Source: Sphagnum compactum
Lineage: Eukaryota; Bryophyta; Sphagnopsida; Sphagnales
Assembly: GCA_965153455.1 (NCBI GenBank)
Contig: OZ234499.1
Location: forward strand, 13,202,271 to 13,266,270
DNA: 64,000 bases
Direction of reading: 5' to 3'
Of the stretch, positions 36,601 to 46,649 are shown in pieces (position 1 is the first letter of the stretch; every line of letters begins with the position of its first letter). The notes under the pieces were generated by a model, which searched no databases, had not been told where the DNA came from, and saw only the letters and a program-made list of their open reading frames with translations. Made by a program: the position numbers and the translations under genes.

Positions 36601-37640
36601 TTTAGAGCCACACATGTGATTGTGATAGATATGAAATTTTGTATTTCATGATTTAGTTGGAATTGAGATCTATGGGCTAGTTGTTATTTACCTTGAAAAC
36701 TGATCATGTTGAAATTTTTTGCTTGTGAGGTTTCCAAACAAGGCCTTACTTTTTCAATTCCTTTAAGTGCACTTTAGTTATGCACATCAACAACATCAGC
36801 CTCAAAAAGAGCATCAAGCACCTACAAATCCTTGATGGTGCTACTATTCACAAAATTTGCAGCTCTAATTAAAACAAGATTGAATGTAAAATAAGCATCA
36901 TCCAAGTTTACATGACTAGAAGAAGCCATGATTTGCTTATTGGTGTGCATTTCACAAGCAACCATAAACATTCAAAGCCAAAAAATTGATCACACAAACC
37001 AACTACAACTTGACTAATGCATGATGATGATAGAAGATCACACGAACCAAAAACAAATTGATTGTTGTAGAATGACTTCAGAGATTACAACATCAATACA
37101 TAATGATGGTAGAAGTTACAAGTCAATTTTTGCATGACAATGGCATAGGTGTTCATGTTTCTCATTTTAGAGTGAAATGCTTAGGTTATTAAGGCTCAAT
37201 GTAGCAAGCATAAAAATAAGTGTTTTAAGTGCAAAAGCACACAAATAAACCAATAAGTTGCAAGCATGAAACACAAAATGCTTAGTTCCAAGCACAAGAG
37301 CATAAAAAACTCAAAATGTGTCAAGCTAGGGTTTTCCACTCTCAAGCACAAGTGAAAATGCATAAATTTAACACAAAAACACAAAATGAACCTTTGCTTC
37401 TCTCTTTTAAGAGATTGTGAAGGTTTATTCACAAGGAAATCACAACGCAAGCATGAGTTGTAATGACAAACACAAATAAGGAAAGTGAATGAGAAATCTT
37501 CTTACCTTCTTGTTCTTGTAGAATTTGTAAATAATGTGATCACCTGTGACAATGTTCCATTACATTGTGTTCAAAAATTCAACTAGGATGGCAAAAACAT
37601 TGACTCCTTTACAAAATTTGCTTGAGTTGCTTGAGAACTC
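33621..37640. other. AT-rich intergenic DNA, about 4 kb
   Basis: Gene-free. It contains a G-run (about 34,373-34,393) and many short frames with stops. On the minus strand around 36,300-36,430 one frame reads without a stop for about 45 codons with mixed composition (FRFLDVTNPFAKDHG...). This may be a transposon remnant, but I cannot identify it. Confidence 0.4.
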
Positions 37641-37652
37641 GTTGTCTCAAGT

Positions 37653-37692
37653 ATCTGAGAGCTGCACCTTAAGCTTTCCAGCTAGTTTGTAG
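37653..37692 (-). repeat. Inverted copy of the SDR exon 1/intron 1 junction
   Basis: These 40 bases are the near-perfect reverse complement of 38,662-38,701, which spans the last codons of exon 1 (YKLAGKLK) and the intron 1 donor of the SDR pseudogene. The arms are about 1 kb apart and the 37.9-kb MITE lies between them. Confidence 0.85.
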
Positions 37693-37912
37693 CTAGCTAT
37701 ATATATATATACACTTGATCCCAATACCCACCATTGATTTAGATACCCACCATACACTAATATTTTCCAAATCCCCTGCATGCCTTGCCTTGCCATGCCA
37801 TGCCATGCCATGCATGGGTCGGGTCCCTTGTCATTGCTGCCATTCAACCATCCGGCACCCACCATCAACACCCAATTGTCTCTCTTTTCTGTCAAAGGTG
37901 GCCTTTCTGGAG

Positions 37913-38195
37913 CAGTGTTTCTTTTTGCCAATTTTGTGATGTAGCCAAAATGGCAATGATCCACAGGAAGATTTAGCCAAATTTGGCTACAAGATACATA
38001 TGAAAGTGAAAAAAATTTAAAACATCCATCTATATTTGTGGCTACATTCTTGAACCAATGTATAGAAATCTTGTGATTTTTCTTAAATTTTTATCAAATT
38101 TTGGCTATTAAAAATCTCAAAAAGGATTTGAAATTTAGCACTTTTCATTTTTAATTTAGATTTATGGCTATATATAGCCAGCCAAAAAAGGCTAC
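37913..38195 (+). mobile_element. MITE copy A (TAGCCAAATTTGGCTAC family)
   Basis: A non-coding element of about 283 bp. The body shares TTTAGCCAAATTTGGCTACA, TAGAAATCTxGxGATTTTTCTTAAA and ATATAGCCAG with copy C. The ends are loosely inverted (AGTGTTTCTTTTTGCC against AGTAGCCTTTTTTGGC, read inward). Flanking TCTGGAG occurs on both sides (37,906-37,912 and 38,196-38,202), a probable target-site duplication. It encodes nothing and probably moved with a Mutator- or hAT-type transposase. Confidence 0.7.
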
Positions 38196-38596
38196 TCTGG
38201 AGTCAGTCTCAATCTGCAAGCCCAATATTATAAGCAAAAAATTCACAGCCAATATTCAAAGCCAATTCGCTGCAAACTCAATGTGTTCAAATAACTAACT
38301 AACTAACTCCATCAAGACTTGTGGAGTTAGTTGATCACCACTGTTTGCTAGTAGAAGCTTTTGTATGTTTTGTGTGAGCTAGCTGTTTTGGTTTGTTCTT
38401 GTTTCTCTGTTTTAGCTGCAGCTGCTGCCTTTTGTTGTCAAAACAAACTTCACACAGGGGTATTGAATGATCTGCCAACTGCTCTGTTTTTAATTAGGAG
38501 ATTTTGAGCTTTTGGTCTTCTTTCGGTTTGGTTTTGTTTTGTTTTGTTTTGTTTGTGTTGGAGGAGAAGGATGGGCAGCAGCAAAGAACTCCACAG

Positions 38597-40387
38597 ATGC
38601 AAGAGAACCATCCTGGAAGGGAGCATGAAATGACACCCACTCCCAGCTTTATACGCTCTACCTACAAACTAGCTGGAAAGCTTAAGGTGCAGCTCTCAGA
38701 TTATAGTTTTTATTTTTCTCTTTATCGTCAGCCCATTGCCAACTCTGCTCTTCCTTTGATTTGTGTTCTAGCTTACAATCAAACGACAAAAAAGATGAAC
38801 ATTTTTTATATTGTGGAATTTTGTATCAATGGAGGTTTACACACATTGAATCAGTTAGTTGGGATGTGAATTGAATGTTGGATTTTTCATTTTGCTTTGG
38901 AAGCTGGAGACTTAACCCAAATGAATGTCGTGAGTGGGTAGACCTTGATCTTTGCAGGGTAAGATTGTGCTTGTGACTGGAGGTAACTCAGGAATAGGGT
39001 GTGCTGTGGGAGTCCATTTCTCAGCTGAAGGTGCAACTGTGGCATTCACACACGTCCCAGGCATAGAGGAGAAGACACAATCCAACTTCTCAAAGAGTAC
39101 AAGACTCCTGCTGCTCATGATCCCCTCAAGATTGCTACAGATTTTGGATTTGACCACAACTGCAAAAAGGTGACAACAAAAAGAATTAATAGCTCTGAAC
39201 AATCTTCTTCTCCTCTTCCAAATTCTCACAAACTCGTTTCAAAAACATTTCTTTGGAACCTGAAACCACTAGCCTTTCCAATTCTTCCTGAGCTCTCTGG
39301 TACCAGATTCTAGACTTATCTGAATTTCTTTCATTCTAGTCTTCTTGCAGGTATGTATGATCCAGGTACCTATAATGATCTTTTTGTTTAGGGTTTATGG
39401 TTTAGAACTTCTTGTTCATTCATTTTTGTGTGCAGGTAATTGATGCTGTTGTGGAAAAGTATGGACAAGTCGACATTCTCGTCAACAATGCAGCAGAGCA
39501 ACACACTGTGGAGAATATTGAGGATTTGACCCCAGAACAACTGGATTGCACTTTCAGAACTAACATCTTCTCACAATTCTACCTTGCATGGTCAGTACTC
39601 AATCTTTCGTATAATGAAAACCAGAGATTTCTGATCTTGCATGCATGCACAACTTAAACCAGAGATATCTGAAGTGCAAAATTGTCAACACAAAAATGAT
39701 CACCAAAAATTGCAAAAGGGTTGTTTGAGAGCTTCAGAAGCTGTACCTAGAAAGCCAGATGTAGCGAAACTCACAGGCATTTGCTCATCACTGGTAGAAG
39801 TCATTTGTTGTTGTTGTTACTTTTGTTCTTTCTGAGACATGCACTGCCACACATGAAAGAAGGGTGTGTCATCATAAACACAACATCTGTGAATGCATTC
39901 AAGGGTAATGGAAAGCTATTGGATTACACTTCAACCAAGGGTACTATTCTTACCTTCACTCTAGGCTTGGCTCGCAGCTTATCAGTCGTGGTATCCGTGT
40001 CAATGGTTAGTTCTTACTCTCTTCTCTCATAACACCTGAAGAAGAATTTGAATGTTTCATCAGAGCTTGCAAGCTTTTAACAACTTGACATCATTCTTGT
40101 GAACAAATATCCAACATTATCATCCTGACAAACTATCTATCAATTCTGTGTGCATATCGTCTTTTGAGGTCTTGTCTTTTTTTCTATGGAATTTTGCAGC
40201 TGTTGCACCTGGATCAGTGTGGACACCATTGATTCCGGGATCCTTTAAGCGTGAGCAGACAACCTCATTTGGTGAAGAAACGACGATAAATAGGGCCGGT
40301 GAAACTGATGAGATTGCACCATCTCATGTCTTTCTTGCCTCTTAAGGATCTTCCCTCTACACTGGCCAGTGCCTTCATCCCAATGGT
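38597..40387 (+). pseudogene. Short-chain dehydrogenase/reductase (NADP-dependent aldehyde reductase type), broken
   Basis: Family: classical SDR of the plant 'glucose and ribitol dehydrogenase-like / aldehyde reductase' kind. Exons: 38597-38686, 38958-39169, 39436-39590, 39837-40005, 40200-40387. Visible features are the nucleotide-binding TGGNSGIG, VDILVNNAAEQ, the catalytic YTSTK (intact) and APGSVWTPLIPGSF. Lesions: a frame change near 39,075 (exon 2); a TGA formed across the exon 3/4 junction, where the family has Arg (FYLA-R-HALPHM); a one-base deletion near 39,980, between LAR and SRGIRVN; and TAA at 40,343-40,345, after FLAS, with the frame continuing as GSSLYTGQCLHPNG. Splice sites are still good. 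The start is the first in-frame ATG. Upstream Gln-rich codons resemble the normal N-terminus. Sequencing error could explain one of these, but not all. Confidence 0.8.
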
Positions 40388-41390
40388 AAAAGATCTCAAA
40401 TATGTGCACACATCTCACCTTGTGCAGACACAAGTTCTTTCCTTGTTGCTACAAAATTCTGGTGCTCTTTTTTCTGTCACAACACATATTCTGATTTCTT
40501 GAACTAGAAGCTCATTCAACGAATGATTCTCTGTATGCACCTGTGGTTATGTTGTCAATGCATAGCTGCCATGGAATAGAGTACCATACCAAACACCCAT
40601 TTGTGCACAACAAAAAGTTTTGTTCCTGCACACCATTTTCGTATGATCGCTTGACCAGGTTCCTGCAAAAAATACCAGTTGAGAATTCTGAGAGGACTTT
40701 TGCATAATAGATATCTATGTTCGCCGTCGCCGTCGCCGTCTCTCGATCTTCTTCCCTTCTGCAACTTCACGTCGTCTCTCCCTTGAGACTTAACCCTAAC
40801 CCTAAATTTGCCCCCCCCAAAAGAAAAAAAAACCTAAAATATTGTGGTGTGCCAGCGAGAAAAAAGGGCAAAAACAAAAAAATTAAGGATTAACAATTTA
40901 ATAAAAAATTAATAACTGTTATTTATTCAATTGCATAAATTTGAAGTTTGAACTTTGATGGTAACAATTCGAGAAACAGTTCACTTTCCAAAATAAAATT
41001 CCATAAATAAAAGAATACTTCATGTTCGTAAAATACAATTGAGGTTTTTCAGTGCACACTTTAATTATTTTTTCAAAATTAAAAAAAACTATTTTTGTAG
41101 ACATTAAGAAATTTATTCACTCATATTCATTTATAGTTTAACACAAAGGATCAAAACCAAAGATTTTTTAAAAATAAATAAAGTAAAAAGCCTTGCATTT
41201 TTTTTTGCAACTTCTTGAATTATTGATTTATAGATTGTAGTTTTTTCATAGATTGATTTCTGTTGTTTATTGTGGGGATTGATTTATTTTAAAAACAAGA
41301 TGATGAAATTTGTAGTTCATAAAATTGAGTGTAATTTCTGGAAGGGGTTTTATTGTTGTTGGAATTGGAAAAATGGTTTTTTTGAAAAAG
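40388..41390. other. Intergenic DNA with CGTCGC and CCCTAA microrepeats
   Basis: A (CGTCGC)n microsatellite lies at about 40,724-40,740 and AACCCTAACCCTAAA at 40,793-40,807. The rest is AT-rich with no gene. Confidence 0.45.
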
Positions 41391-41394
41391 GAAA

Positions 41395-41532
41395 AAAATG
41401 ATAAAAATAGAAAAAAATAGAAAAAAATTGCCAGATTTCTATACTTGTTTCAAGTTGGTAGCCAAAAATATAAAAGGATCTTTTTTCATATTTTGCTAAT
41501 AGCCAAATTTGGTTAAATCGGCATTATGGATG
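41395..41532 (-). mobile_element. MITE copy B, partial and inverted
   Basis: The reverse complement of this segment reads ACCAAATTTGGCTATTAGC, then TTTATATTTTTGGCTACC, then AAGTATAGAAATCTGGCAAT, in the same order and spacing as copies A and C. The second half is lost or changed into an AT-rich run. It lies about 700 bases before the start codon of the MYND/SET gene. Confidence 0.6.
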
Positions 41533-42233
41533 ATCGTCACCTGGGCTGCACCAAAAACATTCAAACTTTTGACCGAAAATGTCTGCCCGAAGAAAAAACT
41601 TCCGCCCCCCCTGCCCATCGTCTTCTTCATCTGGAAATCTCGCAACGAAGAAATTCGCAGATCGCGAGGAAGGGTTTTGCGATCCTCGCAAGAATCCCTC
41701 GAGAAATTGTAGCAAAGTGTTGCATTTTCAGAGCGTCGTCGCCATCGTCTCACTAGTCCTTTAATCTAGTGCTTGTACTTGAAGGCAAAATATCGGTTAA
41801 TAATTTTTTCATCGCATCAGAAAAATCGTGTAGCTCAAGTTAATCGGAGCTGCAGTCGACGTTGCTGCAGAAGGCATTGGGAGTACTTGTTGCAAGACCC
41901 ATGAATCTGATGCCTGCATCTAGGTTTGAGAGATCAGAAAATTGCAACTGAAAATCCTTGGAGTACATCGGAAGAAATTCTAGTAAAAAAACTACCGAGG
42001 CAGTAGCGATTTGCATCGCGTCCCATTCATCTGATTCTCCGTTTGAGAGAAGATTTTGTGTGTATCTGGATTTTCTTCTAGCTAGAGCACATCGCGAAAA
42101 CCCTACTCGTATGGTGGTGGCGCAGAAGGGATTCGCACTGCGATCACGCAGTAGAAAAATCTAGTACTGGCCGGTTTGAGAGATTTTTGTGCAATTGCAA
42201 AATCTAGTTCAGTTTTGTAAGAATCCAGAATCC
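41533..42233 (+). promoter_or_regulatory. Probable promoter and leader of the MYND/SET gene
   Basis: A GC-richer stretch with many CG dinucleotides (about 41,580-42,170) and overlapping short frames on both strands that show no family match. It stands immediately before the coding start at 42,234. No TATA box or start site can be fixed. Confidence 0.35.
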
Positions 42234-45200
42234 ATGGAGCAACTTGAAGGTGATGATACCTGTATGGCAGCTTTGTCTCTAGAAGACCGGGTTGTTGTTG
42301 CACAGGATCAGCCTTTTGAGATGGATACTCACCAGCACCAGCACCAGTGTGCGGGCGGTGGTGGTGCAGATGAGGTAGTGGGGACGACGACGACGAAGAA
42401 GAAGAAGCAAAAGAAAAAGAAGAAGGCGGGGGCGACCAAGCTGGGGCTGTTGTCTGACGGCGACTCAGCAGCTGGAGTTCATCTGCTGTTGCCATCGCAG
42501 AAGCTGGTGGAGAAGAACTTCCCATGGACTACCGTCATCCGACCTCGACGGGGTCGATGTGCCATCGCCACTAGGTAACGTAATTCTCCTGGTTTTCTGC
42601 AAGACCACATGTGCAGCTAGTACTTTCTCCAAGGTTTGCTCATCATGATGATCTGAAGAATGCAGTGGAGGATCTGCAATTAGGGTTTTGTCTATCAGGG
42701 GTTTTGGGGGCGGGGGGCGCTTGCTTGCAGGGCTATCAAGGCAGGAGAAGTGGTGATTGCAGAACAAGCAGTTGCATTTGTGCCTCGGTCTCAGGATCGT
42801 ACTGCTGTGTGTCATGCATGTTGCAAAGACCTAGGCCATAATTCTGTCTCATTTGAATGTCCGGTTTGCAAGCATGTTGTCTACTGCCAGGTGAATTACC
42901 TCAGTCAATATTTCTCTTGATTGGACATATAATATAGATCTGTAATTACCACAGGCTTGGTTATGATCAGAATCTCTGCACTGAAAATGGGTTTTTTTTC
43001 AGTTACTGCTGCCCTGCAAGCATGTTCATTAGGTGGTACTCAGGGTATAAGACTCAGTCCTCGAGACAGTTTTATGCCTACGAAAGTCTTTTGGATCAGG
43101 ACTTGGTGGGGAATTGAATTGTTGTTCTACTGTTACTCACTTGCTTTCCACAGGAATGTCAAGCAAAAGCTTTGGACAACCATAGCAGCTGGTGTGCTGT
43201 CTCACAGCAGCTGAATGAAATTGCAAAGAAGTCGGACTGTGATGAGGATCTCCTACGCTTTGTTCTTGCCCTGGCCCTGAGGCAACCTTCTCAATCAGAA
43301 CACAGCAAGAAGGTATCACAACAGAGATCTATTCACCCAATACAGGTAGCAATGCAGTTCCCATACAGAAAATGTCTTTAGGCAATGACATCCAGGTTGA
43401 ATCTTGAGGTTGCACTGTAAGAATTTCAAGGCAGAAAACCAGGCTCATAGTTGAACTGATCAACTAGGGCTCTAATCGGTGATCCTGAGCATTTGAGACG
43501 TGGACCTTATGCATGGTCCTTTGTCTGCTAACATTGCTCATTGGTGTGCATCCTTTCACAGGCATCTGAGGATGAAGAGGATAAAAGTGTTGGAACTGTG
43601 AAAGACGGAGTTCTCTACCCTACATTTCAGGTAACTTTTTGTACCACCACTGATCCAATCTGGTGGGCCTGTGCTTACAATCAGCTAATTTGTCCCTGAA
43701 TGCCCTTATCTGGCTGTGGGTAAGAAAGAAATCGTCCATCCTTGCTTGCACGGGATATTTGGGCATCCTCTTGTAGACCTCCTATTTCCAGCTCCTACAT
43801 GCTTGGCATGTAGGACCTCTCCAATCTAAATAGACGTAAGCAAGTCAGGCATTGGAACAACAGGATGGTAGTAGCCAGTGTCCAGCATGTAAAAGCTATG
43901 GATCCTACACACAGCTGTCAAATTCCAATCCACTTGCATTTAATTCCTGAAGGTTGAACCCAGTTGCCACAAGATTTGTAGTCTTTCCAGGTAGAAATTA
44001 GAAACAATATGGTTGACAAAAAGATCGTTGGGTAGAAGCAGGTACGACATGGCCAATGCAAGAAACAATGCATGATCCTTTTAACTTCTGTGGCAGGATG
44101 CATTGGGTCTACAGACTCACCAAGACAAGGTGAGTGCAGCCTGGAAGGCGTCAGTTAAAAAAGGCTGCAGCCTGCTTCTCTCAACCTATGAGTCTTCTTC
44201 AGACAATGCAGGAGGTGCCAACCAGCACAAGGAGACAAGTTTGCACTCTTCTGTAGGTGAGAAATTGTTTTTTAACATATCATTCAGCCAGACTTCATGT
44301 TTCTCTATCTTCTTCATCACTTTGGAATATGGCCACCTTCCTCATTGCATGGTTGATGATGACAAGGTATAGCAATTGAGCTTAAACAGTCTTTTGTTCA
44401 TTTGAAATAAGTATTGTTATTTGGGCTTTCTGCAGAAGAGCTCCAGATGCTTGCAATGTTGGTGAATACAAATGCCCATGGCATGGGTGCTCAAGGGCTC
44501 CACAATACAGATGTGGCACTTGGAATTTTCCCTTTTGTGTCAATGCTCAACCATTCCTGCTGGTCTGTGAAATCCAAGATAGGAGAGTCTTGATACACAG
44601 TTTAGGGGCAGATGTGCATAAGATAGTAGCATTCATTTGAATTTGGAGATTGTACATTTCGTTTGTTGAGCTAGAAGGCAGCCCTTAAGGTAGGCCTAAC
44701 TAGGAGCTCTTGTTGCTGCCATTGTGCTGTAAAATTGTGTTCTTGGGCTTATTTTGCTTGATCTGTCTGAGCACATTGTATGTGTAAGAATGCAAGACAA
44801 GAAAGTTATGTTTGCTCTCTCTGGGGTGATTGATTACAAATTCTGTATGGCAGGCCCAACTGCTGCTTTGCATCAGAAGGCAATGTGATGTATGTAAGAG
44901 CAACCCAGGACATTGCAAAAGACTCTGAGGTGGGCTCTTCTTCTCCTGAGAGTATATTGATATGCCATAGTGAACAAATGTATCCTGTAACTATAGTATT
45001 GTGTACTTTATTATTGTGGCACTGATAACAAAACCTATGAATTTTTTTCTTTGCAGTTGTGTGTTTCATATATAAATTTGTATGAAGCCAGAGGCGTTCG
45101 CAAGCAAAACTTGGCAGATACAAAACATTTTGACTGCAGTTGCCCACGATGCTCAGAGCCTCTCATATCTTCAGTAGATCGTTTTCTTGAGGTGGGTGGC

Positions 45201-46649
45201 CTGTCTCAATTTACTATTTCTCGAAGAGGAATACAAAGTTGAACATTGTCATCTTCTCCGGCAGAATCAGATGGACTCTCTGATTAGGTTCATGGCAGCT
45301 TAAGCAACAGCAACAGCATCATCATGTTATTCTATTGGCTGATGGTGCAATACCATCTTGCCAAGTCCAGGTTTCTGCAAGCTTCTTCAAACAAGGTTCA
45401 AGTATGCAAATTCCTCAATTTTGTGTAGGAGTGTGGCAACACTAACTACTGGCTTTCTGAGGTTCTCTTTTAAAAGACACTGTGCTATTGTTCTGTGGCA
45501 TTTGAGCTTTTGTGTTCTTTCACCTTTCAGGGTTGCTTGTGCACAGTGAGAGGATGCGGTGGTGTGTTACTCAAGTCATCTTCACTGCATGCAAAGAATG
45601 TGAAAAGTGAAGACAATTCCTTGTCATCATGGGAGTGTGATTTATGCTCTCATGTGGTGGATCCACATACACCAGGACCTTTATTTCCTGGCAAGACCCT
45701 CACACTTGACAATAAGCCCTGGGAGCTTGTCCCTGCAGCTGAAAACAGCTTTGCTGCTGCCATGGGGGTGTACAGAGAAAGGAGATTCAAGGATGCACGT
45801 GTTCTTCTTGAACGTTTTCTTGCAGACTTTTCTGGGAAGCTGGTTGGTAGTATCCTTGAATCTCACAATGGTTACAATGCTCATGGTTTTGTGTTTTCAC
45901 CTATTTAAAGCTCATTCCAGATTATGCCTACTTCTGCTTGTTGAAGGGGATGCATTTGCCAGATGTTTACTGCCTCTTGAATGACTGGAATTGAAAGAAA
46001 AATAACCTACTGGTTGTGCACATAGATTTGCTTCAAAGTATGCACATGGCAACTGTTTCCAACTTGTAGGTTCATGTTTTGGAATCCAAGCATTTCAGTA
46101 GGGTAACTAACTCAACTGATGGGTGTGAGTCACATTGCAGCATCCACTGCATGTTCTACTCTTTGATGCATTGACACCATTGATGAACTGCTGCCGAGCT
46201 ATGGGAGATGCTGCAGAGGGGTCACGTTTTTGCCACATCATATTGGATTGCCTGGAGAAAGTCATGCCCAGCCTCTCATTGGAGCTGGCCAACTTCTACT
46301 TCTGTCTTGGTGAGATGTATTCTGAGCGTGCAGAGGCCCGCAGCACATCACAAGTACTAGCCAAACGATACCGCAAGCAGGTCAGATGCCCATTGTTTAC
46401 TCTCTTGACATCCTTAAAAAACAGCAACAATTGCACATTTATTGAGCCTCTAGAATAGGCCATGACACGCCAATCAATTTGCAACCCTGTTTCAGTTAGT
46501 GAAAAACCATAAAGAGAATCACTAAGTTTGCAGGGTTGGGGGGGGGGGGGGGTGGTTGTTGAGCTCATTTTCAGGCACAGGAAACCTTTCAAAGGGTACG
46601 GGCAATTCGTGAGACATGTCTTGGAAAAGCCAACCTTCCCCCTTACTAG
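42234..46649 (+). CDS. SMYD-like SET and MYND domain protein, 11 exons
   Basis: Predicted protein-lysine methyltransferase (S-adenosylmethionine donor; histone or other targets unknown). Exons: 42234-42574, 42731-42890, 43154-43312, 43562-43630, 44097-44256, 44436-44562, 44854-44929, 45057-45191, 45531-45842, 46141-46380, 46575-46649; 617 residues, all phases consistent, all GT-AG. A low-complexity N-terminus (His/Gln and Lys runs, residues 30-70) precedes the first SET part (GRCAIATRAIKAGEVVIAEQ). The MYND zinc finger follows at 141-181 (CxxC...CxxC...YCxxCQ...H...C), then the SET core with FPFVSMLNHSCWPNC (NHSC 335-338), SYINLYE (368-374) and the post-SET CxCxxC (391-396). A TPR-like helical C-terminus follows. 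Closest plant family by memory: ASHR1/SMYD. The long Lys-rich start is not typical. Confidence 0.9.
46538..46552. repeat. Poly-G tract in the last intron of the MYND/SET gene
   Basis: A homopolymer of G just before the acceptor of exon 11. Expect length variation. Confidence 0.6.

Noticed and set aside
37785-37830. CCATGC repeats as a regulatory element of the SDR gene
   Set aside because: CCATGCCATGCCATGC is a simple pentamer microsatellite next to the MITE. Nothing ties it to regulation and the gene is broken.
42103-42525. 140-codon minus-strand frame over exon 1 of the MYND/SET gene
   Set aside because: Ser/Pro/His-rich shadow of the Lys- and Gln-rich coding strand. The plus strand splices in phase into the SET/MYND protein.
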